Assembly (NCBI GenBank): GCA_903897605.1
Contig: CAIUCH010000011.1
Coordinates: 1-39,036, forward strand
Length of the DNA: 39,036 nucleotides
Origin: an uncultured Alphaproteobacteria bacterium
Lineage (GTDB): Bacteria > Pseudomonadota > Alphaproteobacteria > Micropepsales > Micropepsaceae
Direction: 5' to 3'
Under the pieces are notes generated by a model. The model was given only the letters and a program-made list of their open reading frames with translations, was not told the origin of the DNA and ran no database searches. Of this stretch, positions 24,306-33,200 are shown in pieces. Both the position numbers and the translations under genes were made by a program. The first letter of the stretch is position 1, and each line of letters begins with the position of its first letter.

Positions 24306-25517
24306 ATGTCCGCACCCAGCCGCCGCGCCATGCTCGCGCAAGCCGGCAGTGTCCTCGCGTTGAGCGCAGCGCCAGCCATCGCGGCGACCGGTCCCGATTT
24401 TCCTTTTCCCGGCGGCAATGGCGCGCGTCCGCTGGCCAGCGACTTTCCGCAAAAGGGCGCCATGGTGCTGCAGCGCAGCCGCCCGCCGCTGCTGGAGACG
24501 CCCTTCACCGACTTCGATTCCAGCGTCTTCACGCCCAACGATAAGTTCTTCGTGCGTTGGCACTGGTCGGTGATTCCGACAGAGGTCAATGCCGACTCCT
24601 TTCGTCTCAAAGTGCATGGCCAGGTCGATCGTGAGCTTTCACTCTCCATCTCCGATCTGATGAAATTCAAGCGGGTGGAGATAGCAGCGGTCAATCAATG
24701 CTCTGGAAATTCCCGGGGCTTTTTCGAACCGCGGATTCCGGGCGCGCAATGGGGCAATGGCGGAATGGGCAATGCACGCTGGACCGGCGTGCGGCTCAGC
24801 GAAGTGCTGGACAAGGCCGGTGTCAAATCCGGTGCGATGGCGGCGCGCTTCAGCGGTTTGGACGAGCCTGCCGTCAGCGACGGGCCGCGGTTCAAGAAAT
24901 CGCTCAGCATCGAACGGGCGCGGCGGCCCGAAGTGATTATCGCTTATGCGATGAACGGAAAGAAGCTGCCGCTGCTTAACGGCTATCCGATCCGCCTGAT
25001 CGTGCCGGGTTGGTATTCGACCTACTGGATCAAGATGCTGAGCGACATCGAATTGCTGGATGCGCCCGACGACAATTACTGGATGAAGACCGCCTATCTG
25101 ATTCCCGATACTTCCCATGCCGACATGAAGCCGGGGCAGACAGGTGTGACGATGGTGCCGATCAATCGCATGGTGCCCCGGTCCTTCATCACCAATCTCG
25201 GCGCTGGCGCGCGGGTTAAGGCGAATGCGCCGGCGAAATTGCGCGGCATGGCGATGGGCGGGGATTGCGGCGTGGCCAAGGTCGAAGTCTCCGGCGACGG
25301 CGGGCAGAACTGGCATGACGCCAAATTGGGCCATGACGAAGGGCCGTATAGCTTCCGGCAATGGACGGCGGCGCTGACGATGGGCCCGCCTGGCGAGGCA
25401 TCGCTTGCGGTCCGTTGCACCAACACCATAGGCGAGACGCAACCCGATACTCCCAACTGGAATCCGTCCGGCTTCATGCGCAATGTCGTCGAACGTCTTT
25501 CCGTGACTTTGGTCTAG
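24306..25517 (+). CDS. Sulfite:cytochrome c oxidoreductase-like molybdoenzyme (SorA-like)
   Basis: A 403-residue sulfite oxidase family protein with a Tat signal (SRRAMLAQAG, residues 5-14; cleavage near AIAAT). The molybdenum ligand is C132 in VNQCSGNSRG. Residues from about 290 form the Ig-like dimerisation domain (VEVSGDGGQNWHDA). Sequence around TYWIKMLSDIELLD is typical of the SorA branch. It would oxidise sulfite in the periplasm and hand electrons to the small cytochrome encoded 9 bases downstream. ATG at 24306 has GGGAGAG at good spacing; a longer in-frame start at 24267 does not. It is divergent from the SoxC-like gene, with 182 bases between the starts. Confidence 0.85.
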   Translation: MSAPSRRAMLAQAGSVLALSAAPAIAATGPDFPFPGGNGARPLASDFPQKGAMVLQRSRPPLLETPFTDFDSSVFTPNDKFFVRWHWSVIPTEVNADSFRLKVHGQVDRELSLSISDLMKFKRVEIAAVNQCSGNSRGFFEPRIPGAQWGNGGMGNARWTGVRLSEVLDKAGVKSGAMAARFSGLDEPAVSDGPRFKKSLSIERARRPEVIIAYAMNGKKLPLLNGYPIRLIVPGWYSTYWIKMLSDIELLDAPDDNYWMKTAYLIPDTSHADMKPGQTGVTMVPINRMVPRSFITNLGAGARVKANAPAKLRGMAMGGDCGVAKVEVSGDGGQNWHDAKLGHDEGPYSFRQWTAALTMGPPGEASLAVRCTNTIGETQPDTPNWNPSGFMRNVVERLSVTLV

Positions 25518-25526
25518 GGGCGCGCG

Positions 25527-25835
25527 ATGAAAGCGATTGCGATTGCCGGATATGTCCTGTTGGGATTGATGGCGCTGCCGGTTCCAGCCATCTCCCAGGC
25601 GATGGATTTGCCGCCCGACGCCGCCGTCTTTCCCGATGGACCGAATGTGAAGACGGTGACCCAGAACTGTCTGGCCTGTCATTCCGCCGACATGGTGCTG
25701 GATCAGCCGCTGCTGCCCCGCGCCACCTGGACCGCCGAAATCACCAAGATGCGCAACGTCTATAAAGCGCCGATCGGCGATGCCGACGCGGCCCTGATTG
25801 TGGACTATCTGGCGGCGACGCATGCGCCGCCCTGA
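25527..25835 (+). CDS. Small periplasmic cytochrome c, partner of SorA-like enzyme (SorB-like)
   Basis: A 102-residue monohaem cytochrome with a signal peptide (about 1-24) and haem motif C48-L-A-C51-H52. A methionine in SADMVLD or TKMRNVY could be the axial ligand. It starts 9 bases after the molybdenum subunit stop, as sorA-sorB pairs do. It is shorter than the SoxD-like cytochrome on the other strand and unlike it in sequence, so each dehydrogenase has its own electron acceptor. Confidence 0.85.
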   Translation: MKAIAIAGYVLLGLMALPVPAISQAMDLPPDAAVFPDGPNVKTVTQNCLACHSADMVLDQPLLPRATWTAEITKMRNVYKAPIGDADAALIVDYLAATHAPP

Positions 25836-25887
25836 CCGGCCGCGCTTTAGGGCTTGATCGGCGGGCCGGGGCGTAAGACAAGCCCGC

Positions 25888-27687
25888 ATGGCGCCGCTGC
25901 TTTTCCTGAAAGACATCCATATCCGCTTTGGCAATACCGTGTTGCTGGATGGGGCGGAGTTGAGCGTGGGCGAAGGGGAAAGGCTGTGCCTGGTGGGGCG
26001 CAATGGATCGGGCAAATCCACCCTGCTCAAGATCGCCGCCGGCATGATCGAGGCCGATAGTGGCGAGCGATTTGCCCAGCCCGGCGCCACCATCCGCTAT
26101 CTGCCGCAGGAACCCAACCTGTCCGGCTATGTCACCACCCATGATTATGTCGAGGCGGGGCTTCAGCCGGGCGATGATCCCAACCGCGCTTTTTACCTGC
26201 TGGGCCATCTGGGTCTCACGGGTATGGAAACACCCGCGACGCTTTCGGGCGGCGAAGCCCGCCGCGCCGCGCTGGCGCGGGTGCTGGCGCCGCGTCCGGA
26301 TATCCTGCTTCTGGACGAGCCGACCAATCATCTGGATCTGCCCGCCATCGAGTGGCTGGAGAGCGAACTCAAATCCTCGCGCGGGGCGCTGGTGCTGATC
26401 AGCCATGACCGGCGCTTTCTGGAAAACCTGTCCCGCGCCGTGGTGTGGCTGGACCGGGGCCAGACGCAGCGGCTGGAACAGGGGTTCGGCGCTTTCGAGG
26501 GTTGGCGCGATGGGCTTCTGGAACAGGAAGAGATCGAACGCCACAAGCGCGACCGCAAGATCGCCAATGAACTGGATTGGCTGGCGCATGGCCGCAGCGC
26601 CCGGCGCAAGCGCAACCAGGGCCGGCTGGCGCGGTTGAACGGGTTGCGCAAAGGCCGCCGCGAAGAATTGAAAAGCATGGGCATGGTGAAGATGGAGGCG
26701 CTGGAAGGCGCTACCTCCGGCACCAAGGTGATCGACGCCAAGGGCGTCGCCAAGAGTTTCGGCGACAAACATGTGATCCGCGATTTCACTTTGCGCATCC
26801 ATCGCGGCGACCGCATTGGCATTGTCGGCCCCAACGGCGCCGGCAAGACCACCTTGCTCAAACTGTTGACCGGCGCGCTTCAGCCCGATGCGGGCAACGT
26901 CAAGCTGGGTGCCGGGATCGAGATGGCCAAGCTGGACCAGAACCGCGCCGCGCTGCATCCCGAAGACAATCTGGCCAATGCCTTGACGGGCGGCGGCGGC
27001 GACACCGTTTTTGTCGGCGGCAAGCCGCGCCATGTCGTCAGCTATATGCAGGACTTTCTTTTCACCCCCGCCCAGGCGCGCACGCCGGTCAAGGTGCTGT
27101 CGGGCGGCGAGCGGGCGCGGCTGCTGCTCGCCAAGCTGTTCGCGCTGCCGTCCAATTTCCTGGTGCTGGACGAGCCGACCAACGACCTGGATCTGGAGAC
27201 CCTCGACCTCTTGGAAGAGGTGGTGGGCGACTATCCCGGCACCGCTTTGGTGGTGAGCCATGACCGCGATTTCCTGGATCGGGTGGCGACCATGATCGTG
27301 ATGGCGGAAGGCGAAGGCCGTTTCGCGGTCTATGCCGGGGGCTATTCCGACATGGTGGCGCAGCGGGGCCAGGGCGTGGAAAAGCCGTCCGCCAAGACGG
27401 TGGAAAAGAAAAGCGCGGCCGCCAAATCGCGGCCCGACCGGGAGACCGTCGCCAAACTGTCTTTTTCCGACCAGCACGCGCTCAAGGCGTTGCCTGGCCA
27501 GATCGAAAAACAGAACCGGGAAATCGCTGGCTTGCAGGTGGAGCTTTCCGATCCCGCGCTGTACGGCGGCAACCCCGCCCAGTTCGCCAAGCTTTCCGGT
27601 CGCTTGGCGGAAGTCCAGACATCCCGTGATGCCGATGAGGAATTGTGGCTGGCGTTGGAGATGAAACGGGAAGCGCTGGAAAGCTGA
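25888..27687 (+). CDS. uup: ABC-F family ATPase, Uup-like
   Basis: A 599-residue soluble protein with two ABC domains and no membrane segments. Walker A motifs are GRNGSGKST (37-45) and GPNGAGKTT (314-322); the signatures are LSGGEARR and LSGGERAR, and the Walker B regions read LLLDEPTNHLD and LVLDEPTNDLD. A charged arm linker joins the domains, and the C-terminal about 100 residues form a Lys-rich linker plus a predicted coiled coil, the feature that separates Uup from EttA. Uup binds the ribosome and DNA and affects precise excision of transposons. The gene lies 52 bases after the cytochrome gene and may share its transcript. A strong terminator follows. Confidence 0.9.
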   Translation: MAPLLFLKDIHIRFGNTVLLDGAELSVGEGERLCLVGRNGSGKSTLLKIAAGMIEADSGERFAQPGATIRYLPQEPNLSGYVTTHDYVEAGLQPGDDPNRAFYLLGHLGLTGMETPATLSGGEARRAALARVLAPRPDILLLDEPTNHLDLPAIEWLESELKSSRGALVLISHDRRFLENLSRAVVWLDRGQTQRLEQGFGAFEGWRDGLLEQEEIERHKRDRKIANELDWLAHGRSARRKRNQGRLARLNGLRKGRREELKSMGMVKMEALEGATSGTKVIDAKGVAKSFGDKHVIRDFTLRIHRGDRIGIVGPNGAGKTTLLKLLTGALQPDAGNVKLGAGIEMAKLDQNRAALHPEDNLANALTGGGGDTVFVGGKPRHVVSYMQDFLFTPAQARTPVKVLSGGERARLLLAKLFALPSNFLVLDEPTNDLDLETLDLLEEVVGDYPGTALVVSHDRDFLDRVATMIVMAEGEGRFAVYAGGYSDMVAQRGQGVEKPSAKTVEKKSAAAKSRPDRETVAKLSFSDQHALKALPGQIEKQNREIAGLQVELSDPALYGGNPAQFAKLSGRLAEVQTSRDADEELWLALEMKREALES

Positions 27688-27728
27688 CGGCGGGTTTGCC
27701 GGCGCGCCGATCCCCCTATGGCCCAAGA

Positions 27729-27758
27729 AAAAAGCCGCGGAATTGTCCGCGGCTTTTT
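27729..27758. terminator. Bidirectional intrinsic terminator
   Basis: GCCGCGGA (27734-27741) and TCCGCGGC (27746-27753) form an 8 bp stem with a 4-base loop, flanked by A5 on the left and T5 on the right. It therefore terminates both the Uup transcript and the convergent thioredoxin operon. Confidence 0.92.
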
Positions 27759-27779
27759 CATTCGTGATTGCAGAAGACG

Positions 27780-28310
27780 TTACAGGGCGGGAGGATTGGT
27801 CCAGCGCGCCAGATAGTCCGCCAAATCCTGCGGCGTCTGATGCCCGGCATTCGACAGCGCAAAGACCTGCTCGCCATTGATCACTTTGTTGGTCGCCGGA
27901 TCCACCACCAGGATGGTCGGCACGCCCTTCAGCCGCGTGTTGTAACCATAGCGGGCGCCGATCTGGGGATTGCGGTCGAACTTGCCGACATCGACCATCG
28001 CCACTTCATAATGCGTGTCCATGAATTTCTGCATCGACGGCAGCAGCATCAGATTGTGCAGCACCACGCAGTCGGGGCACCAGTTGCCGCCCATGTCGAT
28101 CAGAAGGAGCTTGTGGCTCTTCTTGGCCTTGGCCATTGCCGCATCCACCAGCTGATCGGCGTTGGCCTTTTCGTCATAGACTTGCATGCTGACGATTGGC
28201 AGCTCGGCCATGGTGACATAGGGAAGTTTGGGCGCGGGCGCGGCCGAAGCGGCGCCGGACAATCCGGCCAGAGCGGCGGCGGTGAAAATCACGGCGGATA
28301 ATTTGCGCAT
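27780..28310 (-). CDS. Secreted thioredoxin-fold protein
   Basis: A 176-residue exported protein with a Sec signal (about 1-23, ASA/A). The thioredoxin active site is W77-C78-P79-D80-C81, preceded by LLLIDMGGN and followed by a cis-proline region (KGVPTILVVD). The dipeptide PD between the cysteines is not the GP of reducing thioredoxins, so a periplasmic thiol oxidoreductase with a particular partner is likely. It is the last gene of a three-gene minus-strand set; its start codon overlaps the stop of the M3 peptidase by one base (TGATG). Confidence 0.87.
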   Translation of the reverse strand: MRKLSAVIFTAAALAGLSGAASAAPAPKLPYVTMAELPIVSMQVYDEKANADQLVDAAMAKAKKSHKLLLIDMGGNWCPDCVVLHNLMLLPSMQKFMDTHYEVAMVDVGKFDRNPQIGARYGYNTRLKGVPTILVVDPATNKVINGEQVFALSNAGHQTPQDLADYLARWTNPPAL

Positions 28311-30331
28311 CAGTTGGTCTCCAATCCCCGGCCTTTGAGCAGGGCTTCGATCTCTGGGTCGCGGCCACGGAAACTACGATAAGTTTCTGTGAAATCCCGC
28401 GTCCCACCGGTGGAATAGATATGCTTGTGTAGTTTCTTTGCAAGAGCGGGAGCAAAAGGATCCTTCGCCTCGGTGAAGGCGCCAAAGCCGTCCGCATCCA
28501 GCACTTCCGACCATAAATAAGAATAATAGCCCGCACTATAGCCTTCGCTGGCGAAGATATGCCCGAAATGCGCGGCTGCGTGGCGCGGCACGACCGCGTC
28601 CGGCATGCCGATGGCTGCCAAGGACGCGCTTTCCAGCGCCGCGGGATCGGTATTCTCCAAGCTCTGGCTGTGGAAATCCATGTCCAGAAAAGCCGAGGCG
28701 AGAAACTCGACTGTCTGAAAACCCTGATTGAAATGACGCGCCGCGACCAACTTTTCCATCAGGCTTGCGGGCAAGGGCTCGCCGGTGCGGCAATGGCGGG
28801 CGAAGCGCGACAATACCTGCGGCTCTTCCAGCCAATGCTCGAACAATTGCGAAGGCAGCTCGACGAAATCGCGCGCCACGTTGGTGCCGGAAAGGCGCGG
28901 ATAGCGCACCTGGGACAGAAGTCCGTGCAGAGCGTGGCCGAATTCGTGAAAGATCGTGCGCGCATCGTCGAAGGAAAGAAGCGCCGGCTCGGCTTTGACG
29001 AAATTGCAGGTATTCAGGATCAGCGGCAGCACATCTCCATCGAGTGTTTCCTGATCGCGGAGTGACGACATCCAGGCGCCGCCCTGCTTGCCGGGCCGGG
29101 CAAAATAATCGCCATAGAACAGGCCGATCGTCTTGCCGTCACGGACCGCTTCCCAGGCGCGGACATCGGGATGATAGACGGGAATGTCGTGACGTTCGCG
29201 GAATGACACGCCGAACAGGCGCGTCGCGGTGTCGAACGCCGCGGCGATCATATTGTCGAGCGTCAGATAGGGCTTCAGCATTTCTTCGTCGAAGTTGTAG
29301 CGGCGCTGACGCAGTTTTTCGGCGTAGTAGCGCCAGTCCCACGGCGCCAGCGGGAAATTGCCGCCATCTTCGGCCGCCAGCGCCTGCAGCGCGTCACGCT
29401 CTTCCAGCGCGCGCTTGCGCGCGGGCGCCCAGACCTTATCGAGTAGCGCCCGGGCGCGGGCCGGTGTTCCCGCCATGCTGTCGGCCAGCTTGTAGGCGGC
29501 GTAATTCTCATATCCCAGCAGCGACGCCTTCTCGGCCCGCAGGACAAGCGTTTCGGCAATAATCGCACGATTGTTGTGCGCGCCCTCATTGTCGCCGCGC
29601 CGGACCCAGGCCTTGAACAAATTCTCGCGCAAGCCGCGATCATCGGCAGTCTGCAGGAACGGCTCGATGCTGGAACGGGACAGGGTGACGGCATAGGGAG
29701 CATCCAGGCCCCGTTCCTTCGCGGTGCCGGCAAGCGTTCCACGCAGCGCCGCGGGCACACCCGCGACCTGCGCCTGGGTCAGCGGCTCGATATAATCATC
29801 CTCGTCCGCCAGCACATTTTGGGAAAATTCGGTGGAAAGCGTCGCCAGGCGCTGATTGATCGCATTCATGCGCGCGCGCGCCTGATCCGCAAGCCGGGCG
29901 CCCGCCCGCACGAAATCCAGATGAATGCGCTCCAAGACTTTTCGGGATTGCGGATCCAGATTCAGGTTGGCGCGATGCCGCCAGACTGCGTCCAGGCGGG
30001 CAAACAATTTGGCGTTCAGATAGATCGCGTTGGCATGGGCGGATAGACGGGGTGCCATTTCCAGCTCGATCGCCTGTAGTGCCTCATTGGTGGCCGAGCC
30101 GGTGAAGGTGGAAAAAACCGCATCCACCCGCGCCAGCAATTTTCCGCTGCGCTCAAAGGCGACGATCGTGCTGGCGAAATCGGGCGGCGCCGTGTCATCG
30201 GCGATGCGCGCGATTTCTTCCACGTGCGCCGAAAGCGCCTGGGCGTAGGCTGGAACAAAATGTTCCGGCCGGATGCGGTCCAGCGGCGGCGCGCCAAAAG
30301 GCGCCGACCATTCTTCCAGCAATGGATTCAC
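28310..30331 (-). CDS. M3 family metallopeptidase (oligopeptidase A / dipeptidyl carboxypeptidase type)
   Basis: A 673-residue zinc peptidase that trims oligopeptides. The HExxH zinc site is H462-E463-F464-G465-H466 (FHEFGHALHG), with the third ligand expected in the downstream ELPSQLFEHW region. The length and helical N-terminal half match Dcp/OpdA. No signal peptide is seen, so it is probably cytosolic, unlike its neighbours. The start is taken as GTG at 30331, which overlaps the upstream stop as GTGA with GGGAG ahead; a TTG 12 bases further upstream is the alternative. Coupling to the SIMPL gene upstream and thioredoxin downstream suggests one operon. Confidence 0.9.
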   Translation of the reverse strand: MNPLLEEWSAPFGAPPLDRIRPEHFVPAYAQALSAHVEEIARIADDTAPPDFASTIVAFERSGKLLARVDAVFSTFTGSATNEALQAIELEMAPRLSAHANAIYLNAKLFARLDAVWRHRANLNLDPQSRKVLERIHLDFVRAGARLADQARARMNAINQRLATLSTEFSQNVLADEDDYIEPLTQAQVAGVPAALRGTLAGTAKERGLDAPYAVTLSRSSIEPFLQTADDRGLRENLFKAWVRRGDNEGAHNNRAIIAETLVLRAEKASLLGYENYAAYKLADSMAGTPARARALLDKVWAPARKRALEERDALQALAAEDGGNFPLAPWDWRYYAEKLRQRRYNFDEEMLKPYLTLDNMIAAAFDTATRLFGVSFRERHDIPVYHPDVRAWEAVRDGKTIGLFYGDYFARPGKQGGAWMSSLRDQETLDGDVLPLILNTCNFVKAEPALLSFDDARTIFHEFGHALHGLLSQVRYPRLSGTNVARDFVELPSQLFEHWLEEPQVLSRFARHCRTGEPLPASLMEKLVAARHFNQGFQTVEFLASAFLDMDFHSQSLENTDPAALESASLAAIGMPDAVVPRHAAAHFGHIFASEGYSAGYYSYLWSEVLDADGFGAFTEAKDPFAPALAKKLHKHIYSTGGTRDFTETYRSFRGRDPEIEALLKGRGLETN

Positions 30332-31026
30332 TTGATCTCCCAAATGATCGACACGTCGGCGCTGATGCTTCGTTCGCCCAGCGCCACGGGTACGGCTTTG
30401 GCGCGCGCCATCATGGGCGCGGCGGCAAATATCGGGCGGGGCCCTTCATTGCCATTCTCGCCGATCGACAGGATGGCTCCCAAATTCACGCCCGCTGCCT
30501 TGGAGAAAGTTTCGGCCTTGAGCCGCGCATCTGTCACCGCTGCGGCCCGGGCCTGTGCCAAGAGTGCCGCGTCATCACGGATGGAGAAACTGACGCCGTT
30601 CATCTGGTTGGCGCCTGCTGTCACCAGCGCATCCAGGGTGATGCCTAGCTTGCTCACATCGTCCAGCCGGACTTCGACCTGGTTGTTCGCCTGATAGCCG
30701 GTAATGCGGGGCGCCTCGCCATTGCCATTGGCATATTGCGGCGAGATCGAGAAATTCGAAGTCTGGATGTTCTTGTCAGGCACGCCCTGCTTTTTCAAGG
30801 CCGCCAGCACGGTCTGCATGCGCGCCGTGTTGGCGGCAAGCGCGGCGGCGGCAGTGGGGGCTTGTGCGCTCACCCCGGCCGACAGCATGGCGGTATCCGG
30901 TATCGCCCGGGCCTCGCCATGCCCGCTCATGGTGACGATGCGCGGGGCGGCCAAGGATTGTGCCGCCGCCAGCTGGGGCAGGGTGCAAAGCGCTAATGCC
31001 AGCATCGCGCCGGGCCATATCCGCAT
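30328..31026 (-). CDS. SIMPL (DUF541) domain periplasmic protein
   Basis: A 232-residue exported protein with a Sec signal (MRIWPGAM..., cleavage near AAA/QS at about 22). The body is one SIMPL/DUF541 domain: VTMSGHGEARAIPDTAMLS at the start and KAVPVALGERSISADVSI at the end frame the usual beta-alpha repeats. Proteins of this family are periplasmic or outer-membrane and of unclear function, linked to oxidative stress or IRAK-like signalling by name only. The start at 31026 has GAAGAGGA upstream. It is the first gene of the set and overlaps the peptidase start by four bases. Confidence 0.85.
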   Translation of the reverse strand: MRIWPGAMLALALCTLPQLAAAQSLAAPRIVTMSGHGEARAIPDTAMLSAGVSAQAPTAAAALAANTARMQTVLAALKKQGVPDKNIQTSNFSISPQYANGNGEAPRITGYQANNQVEVRLDDVSKLGITLDALVTAGANQMNGVSFSIRDDAALLAQARAAAVTDARLKAETFSKAAGVNLGAILSIGENGNEGPRPIFAAAPMMARAKAVPVALGERSISADVSIIWEIK

Positions 31027-31123
31027 GGTAAAATCCTCTTCAAAATCAGCATCATGCTGACAAGGTAGAAAGGCGGAACTTGGACAATTGATGATTTCGC
31101 CCCGCCTGTTATACCGCAAGCCG

Positions 31124-31200
31124 GGGCCTGTAGCTCAGTTGGTTAGAGCTGACCGCTCATAACGGTTAGGTCGCAGGTTCGAGTCCTGCCGGGCCCACCA
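31124..31200 (+). tRNA. tRNA with CAU anticodon, probably tRNA-Ile2
   Basis: A 77-nt gene including CCA. The acceptor stem GGGCCTG/CGGGCCC (one T-G pair), the D arm, the anticodon arm with loop CTCATAA (CAT at 31158-31160) and the T arm GCAGG-TTCGAGT-CCTGC all fold. The GGGCCTG acceptor stem is typical of alphaproteobacterial tRNA-Ile2, whose CAU is modified to read AUA by TilS; elongator Met is the alternative and is less likely. Its last 18 bases are repeated at 34289-34306. Confidence 0.9.
31183..31200 (+). repeat. attL-like direct repeat (tRNA 3' end)
   Basis: GTCCTGCCGGGCCCACCA, the last 18 bases of the tRNA including CCA. The same 18 bases are repeated in direct orientation at 34289-34306. 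Duplication of a tRNA 3' end is the usual trace of site-specific integration by a tyrosine recombinase. Confidence 0.8.
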
Positions 31201-31545
31201 CGCTTAAGTACTTGGTATTGTTGATATATTTAGATCCGTACACAGAGCGAATAGTGTCGGACTTTCCGCGGCTTGCATCTGATGGGTGCATCATCAGCGC
31301 GGTCTCTGCAGAGATAATGCCTGGAATCATTGGCTAAAATCGACCATTGTCTCAGCGCTCACCAAAACTTTTCCCAGATATTTGAGCGCTGTTTGGCAGA
31401 GACTAGTTCGAACACGTCGAGAGACCGGTTCGAGTCCGATGCGATCAACCTGGTGCGACGCAGGTCGTGCCATTTGCCTGGTAGGCAGCCGAGTTGGGTC
31501 GCTAAACCCAAACATGACGCGCGGTTCCTGTCGTCGATCGTGGAA
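31201..31545. other. 345-base stretch after the tRNA, nothing recognised
   Basis: It starts AT-rich (31205-31260) compared with the neighbours. Short frames occur on both strands without a family match. It probably holds the non-coding downstream tail of the recombinase remnant. A GGTTCGAGTCC string at about 31428 is like a tRNA T-loop but has no tRNA around it. Confidence 0.4.
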
Positions 31546-31989
31546 TTAGGCGGAGACGGGTTCGACGCCGCGCAGAGAGCGGTTCGAGATGCCCAGCATT
31601 TTGCGCTGCTTGGCCCAACTGGGTGGCAAATCGGCCAGGCGGGTAATGCCGATACCCCGAGGCAGCCGGCCGGCGATCAGAGCCTCGATGATGTCGGGCG
31701 CGACGAAGGCCAACGAAATCAACATGTGGACGGAGCGCTTGGTGCGCTGCTCTCGACTGGCCAGAGCTTCTGTATCCTCGACCTGACCGGAAACCAATTC
31801 GTTGAGCCACTGCCTACCCATGGCAACGGCTTTCACGATGCTGACGCGAACTTCCGATCGGACGGGGCGTCCGTCTTTCGCCGGATCCGCATGTGGCAGC
31901 AAAATTTCCCGTTTGGGCCGCTTCGATTTGAGTTCCCAAGGAATCTCGAGCTGGATTTTTCCGAATTTGGCAGCGATCGCGCCGGCCAA
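31546..31989 (-). pseudogene. Large serine recombinase, C-terminal fragment
   Basis: About 143 residues survive. The pattern VSIVKAVAMGRQWLNELVSGQ...LISLAFVAPDIIEALIAGRLP...LADLPPSWAKQRKMLG is the C-terminal domain of recombinase/invertase-like proteins common in alphaproteobacterial mobile elements. The resolvase catalytic domain with its serine is absent. Homology appears to begin near residue 6 (AKFGKIQLEIPW), so the break is at about 31970-31985, where the oppositely oriented fragment starts. It cannot be active. Confidence 0.7.
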
Positions 31990-32602
31990 CTATATCTTCC
32001 TTTCCCCCGGTACGCCGGGCGATGTTGCCTTCAAATCGATGGTCGCCCAATTGGCTCAGAAACGGCGCCAGCCGGCGCCCGCCATCGAATATACAACGGT
32101 CAAGCAATTGCCCAATGACGGCCAGGGCGGCACCGACTGGCTGCTGGTCGCCAACGTCACCCTGCCCAGCGGTCCGATCGTCAGCTGGGTTGAGATCAAA
32201 ATCATCAGCGGACCGATGGCATTTGGCGGGTTTCAAATGACGGTTTATACCGTGGACGTGCCGCAGGCGCTGGCCAACCAGGAAGTCGCCACTACCTATC
32301 CCCTGTTCGCGGGTTTCAAGACAAATGGCCAGGCAGTTTTGGGTGCGATTAACGCCGACATCCGGACCAACAATGCGATTTTCAAAAACGCCATGATCCA
32401 GTCGCAAAAGAGAATGGACGCGTCAGAGCGCTCCACCACGGCGACAACGAATTATCTGCTGGGCCAAACCGTGGTCAGCGACGGCGCCCTCAACGCGCAC
32501 GGCACCGTGTCCGACGATGTCGCCAACGCCCTGATGGCCGCCGATCCCAACCGCTTCCAGTCGGTGTCGTCCGGCGGATATGTCAAAGGGATCGATTATT
32601 GA
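31970..32602 (+). pseudogene. Unknown protein, 3' fragment (about 205 residues)
   Basis: The in-frame coding piece begins abruptly near ANYIFLSPGTPG and ends with SSGGYVKGIDY and a TGA. It has no methionine start with a ribosome site; upstream codons are antisense to the recombinase remnant. The sequence looks like a genuine soluble protein: balanced composition, PSGPIVSWVEIKIISGPMAF and a helical region with repeated Asn/Thr. I do not recognise the family. The 5' end was lost at the junction near 31975. Confidence 0.55.
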
Positions 32603-32639
32603 GCCGGCGAAAAGCCTTTCATTTGCCGAATTAAATTCG

Positions 32640-32869
32640 TCTCGCGCGCCCTGCCGGTCCCTGGCGCCCAGGGTGCGGGCATGAACGGCTGCCATTGTCA
32701 TGACTAATAGGGGAGCGGACAGCAGCGTCATCACCTCCATAATCGCCAGAACCGGATCGATGATCGGTTTCCTCAACCCAGCGTTCGCCAAACCAACCGC
32801 GAGCGTGACCATATAGGCTGCGTTTATGGCGCAAACGCCCAGTGCAGACCAGAAGCCAAGCCGTCTCAT
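32640..32869 (-). pseudogene. Small membrane protein, 5' fragment
   Basis: An ATG at 32869 with GAGGAAGC upstream opens [20 protein letters not shown], then two likely membrane helices (about 5-28 and 38-65) and HARTLGARDR. After that the frame continues only as antisense of the unknown fragment, so the gene is cut at roughly 32625-32660. Relatives that I recall have four helices, so about half is missing. Upstream the sequence joins an IS3 fragment at 32898. Confidence 0.5.
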
Positions 32870-32897
32870 TGCTTCCTCGATTCCGATTAAGAGTTTG

Positions 32898-33200
32898 CCC
32901 GAGATGACCGCCAAGATCGTACGCCAGTGGTTGGCGAGCGTCGGTGCCAAGACGCTTTACATCGCACCCGGCAGCCCCTGGGAGAATGGTTACTGCGAGA
33001 GCTTCAACGGAAAACTGCGAGACGAGCTGCTCAACGGCGAGATCTTCTACAGCCTCAAGGAAGCTCAGGTCGTCATCGAGCAATGGCGCAAGCACTACAA
33101 CACGATCAGACCGCACTCATCACTGGGCTATCGCCCGCCCGCACCGCAGACATCAAGTCCGTTCCCACCACCCCTGGATCAGGCCGCGACGATGCAATAA
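32898..33200 (+). pseudogene. IS3-family transposase, C-terminal fragment (rve core)
   Basis: About 100 residues: [20 protein letters not shown], then [20 protein letters not shown], which contains the last catalytic glutamate of the DDE triad (CESFN), and [15 protein letters not shown] at the end. The first two acidic residues and OrfA are missing, and the frame runs back into unrelated sequence before 32898. It differs from the copies at the window ends (tail [16 protein letters not shown]), so it is a separate, dead IS remnant. It abuts the truncated patatin gene. Confidence 0.85.

Noticed and set aside
22398..25835. Complete Sox thiosulfate oxidation system
   Set aside because: Only C/D-type subunits are present; soxX, Y, Z, A and B are absent from the window.
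25741..27726. 661-codon minus-strand open frame
   Set aside because: Antisense to the ABC-F gene, whose Walker and signature motifs settle the coding strand.
31420..31445. tRNA-like T-arm string GGTTCGAGTCC after the real tRNA
   Set aside because: Stem pairing is imperfect and there is no acceptor, D or anticodon arm around it.
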